Shown here: one piece after another, positions 15,751-22,728 of the stretch
Layout of the letters: each line of letters starts with the position of its first letter
Position numbering within the stretch: the stretch's first letter is position 1
Source of the DNA: Planctomycetota bacterium
Lineage (GTDB): Bacteria > Planctomycetota > UBA1135 > GCA-002686595
DNA length: 37,808 nt
Direction of reading: 5' to 3'
Assembly (NCBI GenBank): GCA_028278425.1
Contig: JANQEJ010000013.1
Location: 1-37,808 of the forward strand
The notes under the pieces: model-generated
What the model saw: only the letters and a program-made list of their open reading frames with translations
The model's database searches: none
Told to the model about the DNA's origin: nothing
Position numbers and translations under genes: made by a program

Positions 15751-16370
15751 CACTTGCCCTCCCCGCGGATCCTGCGGCCGGCGGCGAGCGCGGCCTCGAA
15801 GACGTGGGGATAGGTCCCGCAGCGGCAGACGTTGCCCGCGCAGGCCGCGCGAACCTCGTCGTGCGTCGCCGCCGGGTTGCGCTCGATGCAACCGGTCACC
15901 GACATGACGAACCCGGGCGTGCAGAAGCCGCACATCTGGGCGTCGTGCTCCCAGAAGGCCTCTTGGACCGGGGAGAGCTCGTCGCCCCGCATCAGCCCCT
16001 CGACCGTGCGGACCTCGCGGCCGACGGCGTCGGCGGCGAGGGTGAGGCACGCGTAGCGCGGCTCGCCGTCGATCAGGACGGTGCAGGCCCCGCAGGCGCC
16101 TTCGTCGCAGACGAGCTTGGTCCCGGTGAGCGGCGGCTCGCAGTGCACGCGCAACGCGTTCAGGAGCGTGGTCCGCGGCTCGACCTTGACGCGCTGCTTC
16201 GCGCCGTTGATCGAGAGCTCCAGCTCGATCGTCCCGGCCAGCTTCTCGACCGCGCGGGAAGATTCGGCCTTCGCGCTCGTGGGCTTCGCGCTCGCCGCGA
16301 TCGCGCCGCCGGCCGCGACGCCGCTCGCGCCCTTGAGGAACGATCGCCTCGAGATCGACTTCCTCGACAT
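15750..16370 (-). CDS. Molybdenum hydroxylase 2Fe-2S subunit with Tat signal
   Basis: The 206-aa protein has a twin-arginine signal (SRRSFLKG at 7-14, hydrophobic stretch to about 33). A plant-type ferredoxin domain ligates one 2Fe-2S cluster with C88, C93, C96 and C108 (CDEGACGACTVLIDG). The helical domain ligates a second cluster with C147, C150, C182 and C184 (CGFCTPG, CRCGTY). This is the small subunit of a three-component molybdenum hydroxylase, as in PaoA (YagT), and it probably carries the folded complex across the membrane through Tat. The ATG has AAGGAGGAG upstream. It is the first gene of a six-gene minus-strand operon running to 10444, so a promoter is expected in 16371-16438 or further upstream. 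Confidence 0.95.
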   Translation of the reverse strand: MSRKSISRRSFLKGASGVAAGGAIAASAKPTSAKAESSRAVEKLAGTIELELSINGAKQRVKVEPRTTLLNALRVHCEPPLTGTKLVCDEGACGACTVLIDGEPRYACLTLAADAVGREVRTVEGLMRGDELSPVQEAFWEHDAQMCGFCTPGFVMSVTGCIERNPAATHDEVRAACAGNVCRCGTYPHVFEAALAAGRRIRGEGK

Positions 16371-16438
16371 GGCTCCTCCTTCTGGGGCCCTTGCTGGGGG
16401 ATATGGTGCCTCGGGGGAAGGGCCCCGGATTCTAGAGC

Positions 16439-16792
16439 CTAGTTGACGAGCCGCAAGGCCCAGGGGTAACGGTAGCGTTGGCCTTCCATCGCCTTCAGCC
16501 CGGCGACGATGCAGAGCACGATGTCCGCGATGGCGACCGCCAACAGCAGGAAGATCCCGATGACCACGATCACGAGAATCGAGCTCACGATCGAGGCGAG
16601 AAACACCGTGATCTGGAAGTTGAGCGCTTCCTTCGCCTGATCGCCGACGAACTCGCTGTCGTCTTTCTTGATCAGCCAGATGATCAGCGCCGCCAGCGGT
16701 CCCGTGATGATGCCGCCGAGGTGCGCGATCAGCGCCATCGTCTTTTCGTCCTGGGTAGGCGCCGCAGCGGCGTCGGAAAACTCTTCGCTCAT
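16439..16792 (-). CDS. DUF4870 family membrane protein
   Basis: A 117-aa integral membrane protein. After a soluble acidic N-terminus comes the DUF4870 signature: ALIAHLGGIITGPLAALIIWLIKKDDSEFVGDQ with an EALNFQ motif. Two further hydrophobic helices cover about 63-103, giving about three membrane spans. The C-terminus has the typical YRYPWALRLV ending. The family is widespread and has no established biochemical role. It lies 68 bases upstream of the molybdenum-hydroxylase operon on the same strand, so read-through is possible, but a functional link is not implied. It is divergent from the sulfatase-like gene at 16853. Confidence 0.88.
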   Translation of the reverse strand: MSEEFSDAAAAPTQDEKTMALIAHLGGIITGPLAALIIWLIKKDDSEFVGDQAKEALNFQITVFLASIVSSILVIVVIGIFLLLAVAIADIVLCIVAGLKAMEGQRYRYPWALRLVN

Positions 16793-16852
16793 CGCCGTTT
16801 CCTCGTCGTTACTACCGGGGGTGCAGGCGAGACCCTACCATTCCGAAGCCCC

Positions 16853-18175
16853 ATGTCGGTACGCACGATTCTGGTCCTTTTCTTCGCGGCGACGACCCTC
16901 GCCGTGGCGGGCTGGACGGCGACGCGCGAGCGCCCGTTCGAGCCGCGCTACGCGGGCTCGCCGCCCAACGTGCTCTTCGTCAGCGTCGACACCCTGCGCG
17001 CCGACCACATGGGGATTTACGGGTACGGGCGCAACACGTCTCCGGCGATCGACGCCTGGGCAAAGGACGGCGTCGTCTTCGACAACGCCCAGGCCTCGGC
17101 CTCGTGGACCCTGCCGGGGCTCGCGACGGTGCTGACGTCGTACTACAGCTCGACGCACCGCTGCTGGACCTTCAACTCGCGGCTGGACCCGTCGTTCCCA
17201 ACGCTCCCCGAGATGCTGCGCGACGCCGGCTACGACACCATGGCGGTGACGAGCCACGTGTTCCTCGCGCGCCGCTACGGCCTGCAGCAGGGCTTCGTCC
17301 ACTTCGACGACGAGTTCGCGCACCCGATCGAGGACCCGACCGAGGTCGTCACCTCGGAGATGGTGAGCGACAAGGGCATCCGCTTCCTGGAGCAGAAGGC
17401 CGCGACCGACGACGAGACGCCGTGGCTCGCGTGGCTGCACTACTTCGATCCGCACGGGGCTTACGTGGTACACGAGGGGATCTCCGAGGAGTTCGGCGTC
17501 ACGTCTGAGCGCGACCGCTACGCCGGCGAGATCCGCTACACCGACCTGCACATCGGGCGCGTGCTCGACAAGCTCGCAGAGCTCGGCCTCGACGAGAACA
17601 CGCTCGTGGTCTTCTTCAGCGACCACGGCGAGGAGTTCCAGGACCACGGCGGCGCCCGGCACGGCCACGCTCTCTACCGCGAGCTCGTGCGCGTCCCGAT
17701 GATCATCAAGGCGCCCGGAGTCGCCGGTCGCCGCGTGCCGGAGCTCGTGCGCACGGTGGACATCCTGCCGACGGTGCTCGATTTCGTCCCGCCGCTGATC
17801 CCGCCGGAGGGCATCGAGGGCAGGAGCCTCTTCCCGATCTTCGAGGGCCGCGCGCCGGAGCAATTGCCGGCGCTGGCCGAGATCCGCCTCGAGGAGCGCA
17901 CGTCCTTCGACTGCGTGATCGACGGCCGCTGGAAGCTCATCGTCAACGCGATGAGCGGCGAGGTCGAGCTCTACGACGTCGAGGCGGACGCGCTCGAGAA
18001 GAACGACGTCTCCGAGCAGCACCCCGAGGTCGTCGCCGAGCTCAAGCAGACGATGGTGCGCCTGATCCGGCGCGCGCAGGAGCGCGGCGAGGGCTTCAAC
18101 AAGGCGAGCGACCTCGGGCTGTCGCAGACGCAACTCGAGCAGATGGAAGGCCTCGGCTACCTCGGCGGCGATTGA
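16853..18175 (+). CDS. Sulfatase-like (alkaline phosphatase superfamily) exported hydrolase, non-FGly type
   Basis: This 440-aa protein has an N-terminal signal/anchor (ILVLFFAATTLAVAGW), then the sulfatase fold: NVLFVSVDTLRADHMG at 39-54 (metal Asp46), SWTLPGLATVLTS at 84-96, HYFDPHGAY and FFSDHGEEFQDHGG (Asp257, His258). At the nucleophile position, where sulfatases carry a Cys or Ser converted to formylglycine, this protein has Thr86 (T-L-P-G-L rather than C-x-P-x-R). A Thr nucleophile is known from phosphoethanolamine transferases of the superfamily. The true substrate, whether sulfate, phosphate or another group, is open. The ATG at 16853 directly precedes the signal sequence, and the frame upstream overlaps the DUF4870 gene antisense. 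It is translationally linked to the MORN lipoprotein downstream. Confidence 0.88.
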   Translation: MSVRTILVLFFAATTLAVAGWTATRERPFEPRYAGSPPNVLFVSVDTLRADHMGIYGYGRNTSPAIDAWAKDGVVFDNAQASASWTLPGLATVLTSYYSSTHRCWTFNSRLDPSFPTLPEMLRDAGYDTMAVTSHVFLARRYGLQQGFVHFDDEFAHPIEDPTEVVTSEMVSDKGIRFLEQKAATDDETPWLAWLHYFDPHGAYVVHEGISEEFGVTSERDRYAGEIRYTDLHIGRVLDKLAELGLDENTLVVFFSDHGEEFQDHGGARHGHALYRELVRVPMIIKAPGVAGRRVPELVRTVDILPTVLDFVPPLIPPEGIEGRSLFPIFEGRAPEQLPALAEIRLEERTSFDCVIDGRWKLIVNAMSGEVELYDVEADALEKNDVSEQHPEVVAELKQTMVRLIRRAQERGEGFNKASDLGLSQTQLEQMEGLGYLGGD

Positions 18176-18177
18176 GG

Positions 18178-18828
18178 ATGACGCGCGCGCTCGCCGTTTC
18201 GCTGCTCCTGATCCCGGTCGTCGCAGGCTGCGGCGCCGAGGTCCGCACGACCTACTACGCCGACGGGCAGAAGTGGTCGGAGGTCCGCTACGAGGACGGC
18301 GTCCCCCACGGCACGTGGACGACGTGGTGGGAGAACGGTCAGGTGAAGTCCGAGGGCGATTACGAGGACGGCACGCAACACGGCGTCTGGCGGACGTGGT
18401 TCGAGGACGGAACGCCGCAAACGGAACAGGCGTCGATCCACGGCCAACCCGAGGGCGTCTGGCGTCACTGGTACTCCGACGGGCAGATCTTGACCGAAGG
18501 CGGTTATCGCCGCGGCCTGAAGCACGGCGTCTGGCGCGAGTGGTTCGGCGACGGGAAGCTCAAGGGCGAGGCCGAGTTCGAGGACGGCCGCCAGGTGGGC
18601 ACGTCCAAGGTGTACTACCCGAACGGCAACCCGAAGAACGAGCTGACCTACGGCGACGAGGACAAGGCGGTACACCAGATCCTCTGGTGGCCGACCGGCC
18701 AGAAGATGGCGGAGGGGGCCCTTCAAAACGATCGCCGGACGGGCGAGTGGACCGCCTGGAACCCCAACGGGACGGTGAACGAGGAGCTCTCGGGGACCTA
18801 CGCGGACGACAAGAAGGTCGACGGGTAG
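18178..18828 (+). CDS. MORN-repeat lipoprotein (YwqK-like)
   Basis: The 216-aa protein has a lipoprotein signal (LLLIPVVAGC, lipidated Cys18) and about eight repeats of roughly 23 residues of the MORN_2 type (YYADGQKWSEVRYEDGVPHG, WWENGQVKSEGDYEDGTQHG, WYSDGQILTEGGYRRGLKHG and others). Proteins of this kind are often annotated as YwqK-family antitoxin-like, but no toxin partner is seen here and the lipobox points to a membrane-anchored binding role. A TTG at 18172, overlapping the TGA of the upstream gene, is an alternative start that adds two residues. Either start places the gene in the same transcript as the sulfatase-like hydrolase. Its function is unknown. Confidence 0.82.
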   Translation: MTRALAVSLLLIPVVAGCGAEVRTTYYADGQKWSEVRYEDGVPHGTWTTWWENGQVKSEGDYEDGTQHGVWRTWFEDGTPQTEQASIHGQPEGVWRHWYSDGQILTEGGYRRGLKHGVWREWFGDGKLKGEAEFEDGRQVGTSKVYYPNGNPKNELTYGDEDKAVHQILWWPTGQKMAEGALQNDRRTGEWTAWNPNGTVNEELSGTYADDKKVDG

Positions 18829-18944
18829 GCTCGGAGCTCCGCCGCGCCGGGTGTAGTTGCGGCGAGTGTGAGTCGTACTTACGCTGGCAGCTCTTGTCTG
18901 CTCCTTAGTTCCTTCCAAGCGGAGAGGCACCGCCCATACGCCGT

Positions 18945-21056
18945 GTGCAGTCGCCGCACCGAGTCACCTCCCCCTCTGCCGTGAAGGGTAGGCGCTTCGG
19001 TTTCGCGCGACGTCCGAAGCTCGGGATACCGTCCGCGCTTGTCCTACTCGCCCTCTTGGCGGCCGTCGCGACCGTGCTTGCTGGCCGATCGCGGAAGGGG
19101 AACGTCGGCGTACCGACGAGCTCACGCGGTGAACAAGGTGCTCCGCGCGCGGACTCGCCCGACGGGCGAGTCCTCCAGCGAGGCGTCGATCCACAACGCC
19201 GGGGGGAGCCCGTCGAATCCAGAAACCGCACGACGGAGCGAGACCATGGCGATGGGAGAGTCCGCGTGGGACGGAGTCCGGAGCTTCTGGAAGACTTCAC
19301 CGGTTTCGGCCGGATTCGGTTCCTCGTCGGACCGGGTCACGCCCATCCGCTCGAGGTCCCCGTAATAGAAGGACGCTGGAATACCGCCGCGGTCACCGCC
19401 AACTCCGACGCGACGCAGGTCTACGCCGTTGATTCGCTGACGCTTGATGGGACGACCGCACTGCCTCTGGAGCCGTGGCCCCGACCGGTTGCTGACTTGG
19501 AGAAGGTCCTCGATGTGCGCTGGGCCGAGCCGTTCCTCCTCGAGGTCCTCGATTCGGCGAGTGGTCATCATCTGTCGGACATCGAGGTGCGGCACTCCCC
19601 GATCGTGTCTTCCGAAGCAGCCTTTGGGTTCCGGGAGGTGGCGTTTCGCGCGCAGTTCGCCGTAGGGGACCGGCTGCCGGGCCGCCTCTCCCTGGCGCTC
19701 CCCGTTCCCGAGGTCCGATTCCAACAGACGCGATGTCACCCGGCCGAGCCGCCGATCACGTCCGTCCTTCTCCTGGGCGGCGTCTCGCCCATCGTCGTCG
19801 ACCCGATCGGCACCTCGGGGTCCTATTGGTTGACGGCACCGGGCTACGCTTGGCACAGGTGGTCACCGTCGGGCGTCACGTCTCCGGCTACGGTCGAGGC
19901 AACGGCTGTTCATCTGCAACCCGCCGGAGAGCTGGAGATCGTGATCGGTGCAGAGCTGGTATCCGGGCACTCCGGCTCGACGTTCGTCAGGCTGTACCAC
20001 GAAGCAATCGACGGCGACGTTCCGATCGCCCAATGCGAGCTGCGTGGATCCTCGTCCGTGAGCTTCGCCAAGCTCCCTGCCGGAGAGTACCGCGTCGGGC
20101 TCGAGCGGGGTTCGCTGCGGGCCCGGAGAGTTCTGGCCAAGGCGCATGCGGTCGCGGTGCCCGGTCAGACCAAGCGCGTCGCGCTCTCCGCGCGTGGGCA
20201 ACCGGCCAGGTCCGCCGTTCTTTACGGGGAGTTTCGGAGTCCGGTCCCGGGCGAAGAAGCGCCCGTGAGATCGCTTCGGCTGACGCCACTCTCGGTGGAC
20301 GGAGCGGAAGAGCCCCGGGTCATCCGGCTGCAAGACCGTGCATCGGCCGGCATCGTTTCCTGGGGCCCGATCACCCTGAGCGTCGGCAGCTACAGGATGG
20401 ACTTGCTTCCTCTTGGACTGTCGATGACCGTCAGCGTGGAGCCGGGGAGAAACGACCTTGTCGTCGTATTGCCGGCTTCCTCCTCTCGCAAGGTCCACGT
20501 CGTCGATGCTGGGACGAAGGAGAACGTGCCGATCACGCGGCTCGAATGGGAGTCCTTCCCCGACGTGAAGACGCGCGACGAGCTCGTCCGGCACTTGCCG
20601 ACACCGCGTTCCCGGAGCGTCGCCGAGAATCCCGTCGCGATCGATCTTCCTTCAGGCCTGCTCGCGATGCGCATCCAGGCGGACGGATACGGACCCCAGG
20701 AAAGGACGCTGTTCGTCCAGCCGCACCAGGACGATCTCCTGGTCACGCTGGAGCCGCGAACAGAGATCCGAGTCTTCCTCGAGCACGGCGATGAGCTCGT
20801 TCCCTACAGCGGCGAGTGGTTCAGCGCAATCGCCGCCGTCGGCGAGGCCGGAGAGCCGGTCACCCACACCAGGGAGTGGCGCGTCCCGTACGACGAGCTT
20901 CCGCAGGGAAGGCTCTGGGTGGCGGGGGAGGGTACGTGCGAGGTCAGGCCCGCGCGGCATCCCGGTCTGCCGCAGCTCGCTTCGGTCCAGGTCGACCTCG
21001 CCCCGCGGGAGGTTCGAGAGGTGTACTTGAGAACTTTGGAAACCGTCGGGAGATAG
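18945..21056 (+). CDS. Large membrane-anchored protein of unknown function
   Basis: The 703-aa protein has an N-terminal basic stretch and one membrane helix at about 28-47 (IPSALVLLALLAAVATVLAG), followed by a low-complexity polar, charged region to about 110. The rest is predicted beta-rich: repeated segments such as LPAGEYRVGLERGSLRARRV, LSVGSYRMDLLPLGLSMTVSV and LPSGLLAMRIQADGYG resemble carboxypeptidase-regulatory-like or SdrD B-like beta-sandwich domains. I see no catalytic motif. The start is uncertain: GTG 18945 is the furthest upstream, but its purine-rich GGAGAGG lies about 17 bases away. Codon use looks a little less GC-rich than its neighbours. It is convergent with the VOC gene. 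Confidence 0.7.
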   Translation: MQSPHRVTSPSAVKGRRFGFARRPKLGIPSALVLLALLAAVATVLAGRSRKGNVGVPTSSRGEQGAPRADSPDGRVLQRGVDPQRRGEPVESRNRTTERDHGDGRVRVGRSPELLEDFTGFGRIRFLVGPGHAHPLEVPVIEGRWNTAAVTANSDATQVYAVDSLTLDGTTALPLEPWPRPVADLEKVLDVRWAEPFLLEVLDSASGHHLSDIEVRHSPIVSSEAAFGFREVAFRAQFAVGDRLPGRLSLALPVPEVRFQQTRCHPAEPPITSVLLLGGVSPIVVDPIGTSGSYWLTAPGYAWHRWSPSGVTSPATVEATAVHLQPAGELEIVIGAELVSGHSGSTFVRLYHEAIDGDVPIAQCELRGSSSVSFAKLPAGEYRVGLERGSLRARRVLAKAHAVAVPGQTKRVALSARGQPARSAVLYGEFRSPVPGEEAPVRSLRLTPLSVDGAEEPRVIRLQDRASAGIVSWGPITLSVGSYRMDLLPLGLSMTVSVEPGRNDLVVVLPASSSRKVHVVDAGTKENVPITRLEWESFPDVKTRDELVRHLPTPRSRSVAENPVAIDLPSGLLAMRIQADGYGPQERTLFVQPHQDDLLVTLEPRTEIRVFLEHGDELVPYSGEWFSAIAAVGEAGEPVTHTREWRVPYDELPQGRLWVAGEGTCEVRPARHPGLPQLASVQVDLAPREVREVYLRTLETVGR

Positions 21057-21079
21057 GGGCGCGGCCTCGATCCGCAGAC

Positions 21080-21472
21080 CTAGCCGTCACGTGGTTCGAT
21101 GAGATCCCAACGGTTGCCGTAGAGGTCTTCGAACACGACCACGGTGCCGTAGGGCTCTTCGCGCGGCTCCTCGACGAGCTTCACGCCGCGGGACTTCATC
21201 CGCTCGTAGTCGCGCCGGAAGTCGTCGGTGTAGACGAAGAGGAACACGCGGCCTCCGGTCTGGTCGCCGACGCGGGCTTCCTGCCGCGGCGTCGCCGCGC
21301 GGGCGAGGAGCAGCGTGAAGCCGCCGCCGGCGGGTCCGACGAGCACCCAGCGCTTCCCGTCTCCGAGCGGCGTGTCCTCGATCAGCTCGAAGTCGAGCGC
21401 GTCGGTGAAGTACGCGATCGCCTCGTCGTACTCGCGGACCACCAGGGTCACATGGCCGATCGTGTGAGCCAC
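21080..21472 (-). CDS. VOC (glyoxalase/bleomycin resistance) family protein
   Basis: The 130-aa protein is a single VOC superfamily unit pair: GHVTLVVREYDEAIAYFTDALDFEL at the start with a potential metal His7, a central FLFVYTDDFRRDYERMKSRGVKLVEEP, and VVVFEDLYGNRWDLIEP at the end carrying the expected C-terminal metal Glu. VOC proteins include lyases, dioxygenases and antibiotic-binding proteins. The specific reaction cannot be told from this sequence. The start is GTG, 10 bases after the stop of a small membrane ORF. It is the last gene of a minus-strand block of small accessory genes and ends convergent with the 703-aa gene. Confidence 0.9.
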   Translation of the reverse strand: MAHTIGHVTLVVREYDEAIAYFTDALDFELIEDTPLGDGKRWVLVGPAGGGFTLLLARAATPRQEARVGDQTGGRVFLFVYTDDFRRDYERMKSRGVKLVEEPREEPYGTVVVFEDLYGNRWDLIEPRDG

Positions 21473-21482
21473 GGCCGGCCGC

Positions 21483-21674
21483 TCACAAGAGCGCGAACAC
21501 GATCCACGCGACGCCGATCAGAAGCGCCCAGAGGAGGAGCCCCGTCGCCCAGGCGGCGAGATCGCCGGGCTTCGTGTAATCGCCGCGGCTTCGCTTGAAG
21601 AGGTGAACGATCCCGTAGCCCGGCCCCTTGACGAGGACCCACAGGATGCCGGTGAGGATGTCGTCCCAGTCCGT
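21483..21674 (-). pseudogene. Small hydrophobic membrane ORF lacking a standard start codon
   Basis: The minus-strand frame open from 21698 to 21486 encodes a protein-like sequence (DWDDILTGILWVLVKGPGYG ... AAWATGLLLWALLIGVAWIV) with a clear C-terminal membrane helix. It contains no ATG, GTG or TTG before the membrane segment. A perfect GGAGGAG (21684-21690) lies nine bases before an ACG codon at 21672-21674, where a start would be expected. It then reads 63 residues to TGA. Either the gene uses a rare ACG start, or ATG has mutated to ACG, or a frameshift near the 5' end separates it from the GTG at 21702. It is 10 bases upstream of the VOC gene. Reality and function are uncertain. Confidence 0.45.
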
Positions 21675-21683
21675 GAAGGCGTG

Positions 21684-21690
21684 CTCCTCC
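21684..21690 (-). promoter_or_regulatory. Shine-Dalgarno GGAGGAG before an ACG codon
   Basis: A strong ribosome-binding sequence on the minus strand sits nine bases before ACG 21674 of the small membrane ORF, with no standard start codon at usable spacing in that frame. Confidence 0.45.
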
Positions 21691-21753
21691 GCGGCTCCTC
21701 ACGATGCGATCCCGACGACCGCCGGTCCATAGCCCGCGTGGCTTTTGAGGCGG

Positions 21754-22284
21754 TCACGCCTGCTTCCTTCGATAGAGGACGTGGCGCCGTAGCGGGTGCC
21801 CTTCCGGCAGCGAGGGGTGATCGAAGTCCTCTTCCGGATCGCGCGTCATCCCGAGCTTCTCCATCACGCGCACAGAACGGACGTTGGCCGGCGCGGTGAA
21901 CGACACGATCTCGTCCAGCTCGAGCGACTCGAAGCCGAACGCCATCGCCGCGCGCGCTCCCTCGGTGGCGTAGCCGCGGCCCCAGTGCTCAGCCGCCAGG
22001 CGCCATCCGATCTCGACGCAGGGCGTGAAGTGCGCTTCGAAGCGCGGGACGGCGAGGCCGACGAACCCGGCGAACGCGGCGACGCCCGGCGCCTCCACGG
22101 CCCACACCCCGAAGCCGTGGGCGTCGAAGTGCGCTTGGATCCGCTCCGCAAGGGCGTCGCTCTCCGCGCGCGACAGAGGGGCGGGAAAGTGCTCCATGAC
22201 ACGCGGATCGGCGTTGAGGGCGGCGAAGGGAGCGAGATCCTCCGACCGCCACGCGCGCAGGAGCAGCCGGTTCGTCTCAAGCAT
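21754..22284 (-). CDS. GNAT family N-acetyltransferase (RimJ/RimL type)
   Basis: The 176-aa protein begins LETNRLLLRAWRSEDLAPFA, the standard opening of the RimJ/RimL-like Acetyltransf_3 group. It continues with GFVGLAVPRF, CVEIGWRL and the acetyl-CoA pyrophosphate-binding motif HWGRGYATEGARAA (Gly102, Gly104). The end, SFTAPANVRSVRVMEKLGM, is also typical. It transfers an acetyl group from acetyl-CoA to an amine, either a protein N-terminus or a small molecule. The substrate is unknown. The ATG has GAGG seven bases upstream. It is one of a run of minus-strand accessory genes, and GNAT enzymes are common cargo of mobile gene cassettes. Confidence 0.93.
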   Translation of the reverse strand: MLETNRLLLRAWRSEDLAPFAALNADPRVMEHFPAPLSRAESDALAERIQAHFDAHGFGVWAVEAPGVAAFAGFVGLAVPRFEAHFTPCVEIGWRLAAEHWGRGYATEGARAAMAFGFESLELDEIVSFTAPANVRSVRVMEKLGMTRDPEEDFDHPSLPEGHPLRRHVLYRRKQA

Positions 22285-22298
22285 GAACCGTCCTCACC

Positions 22299-22322
22299 GA
22301 GTCCATCGTTGTCGGTGGACTC
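22299..22322. repeat. 10-bp-stem inverted repeat upstream of GNAT gene
   Basis: GAGTCCATCG and CGGTGGACTC pair over ten positions, including one G-T wobble, around a four-base TTGT loop. The hairpin lies between the 83-aa gene and the GNAT start, 14 bases before the ATG. There is no T-run after it, so a Rho-independent terminator is not certain. It could end the upstream transcript or influence GNAT translation. Confidence 0.6.
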
Positions 22323-22347
22323 CTCAAGATCGAGGCCGCGCCCTCTT

Positions 22348-22366
22348 GGATCGACCTTCTCGATCC
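22348..22366. repeat. 7-bp-stem inverted repeat just after the 83-aa gene
   Basis: GGATCGA and TCGATCC form a perfect seven-base-pair stem with a five-base loop, starting five bases after the stop of the minus-strand 83-aa gene. With the second hairpin at 22299-22322 it makes a tandem pair in an 86-base gap, a plausible transcript end. Confidence 0.55.
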
Positions 22367-22370
22367 CTCG

Positions 22371-22622
22371 TCAAGGACGCCGAGCAAGGACCTCGGCCGG
22401 CCTTTCGCCGTCGACGTTCAAGACCTCCAGATTCTCCGACCGGACCCACTTCGCCGCGCCTTCCTCGTCGCAGACCAAGGCGACCGGGAGCTCCCCGCTC
22501 TCTTCGTGCGGCGCGAGCGTTGCGAGAGAGAACGACGGTCTCAGCGCCTTGAACGCGCCGAAGCCCGCCCCGAGAAGGATGTACTCCGCGTTCGTCTTCT
22601 TGTGCCGCACGATCACCGCCAT
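22371..22622 (-). CDS. Small protein of unknown function (83 aa)
   Basis: This 83-aa protein starts AVIVRHKKTNAEYILLGAGF and continues with LATLAPHEESGELPVALVCDEEGAAKWVRSENLEVLNVDG. It has alternating strands, no membrane segment and one cysteine. The ATG at 22622 is chosen over one 21 bases upstream because GGAGAAG (22627-22633) lies four bases before it. I do not recognise the family. It follows the attC-like element immediately: the Shine-Dalgarno begins five bases after the outer repeat, as in a gene cassette where the next reading frame starts straight after the recombination site. Confidence 0.75.
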   Translation of the reverse strand: MAVIVRHKKTNAEYILLGAGFGAFKALRPSFSLATLAPHEESGELPVALVCDEEGAAKWVRSENLEVLNVDGERPAEVLARRP

Positions 22623-22637
22623 GGTTCTTCTCCAGTC

Positions 22638-22728
22638 AATCAACGAAAGGCGCGTAGCACCGTCCGCTGGTTCGCTTTGCCGAACGTCTCGTCAGCCGAA
22701 CGATGCAGCCCGCAGGCGGGCGTTGATG
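22638..22728 (-). repeat. attC-like nested inverted repeat (candidate integron cassette site)
   Basis: The 91-bp element has outer boxes AATCAAC (22638-22644) and GTTGATG (22722-22728), complementary over ATCAAC/GTTGAT. After unequal spacers a second arm pair follows, about 22649-22668 against 22695-22715, with roughly 15 of 20 positions paired and one unpaired extra base. A terminal hairpin GTTCG/CGAAC (22670-22685) caps it. Outer box, spacer, inner box, extrahelical base and central hairpin is the known attC layout, and 91 bp is within attC size range. On the minus strand the AACGCCCGCCT-GGGCTG end resembles the end of Vibrio cholerae VCR repeats as I remember them. The outer boxes match the RYYYAAC/GTTRRRY consensus only partly. 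The stop codon of the upstream gene lies inside the element, as is common in cassettes. No integrase is seen. Confidence 0.5.

Noticed and set aside
18178..18828. MORN lipoprotein as antitoxin of a toxin-antitoxin pair
   Set aside because: The YwqK-type label is a common database name. No toxin gene is adjacent, and the lipobox places the protein at the membrane.
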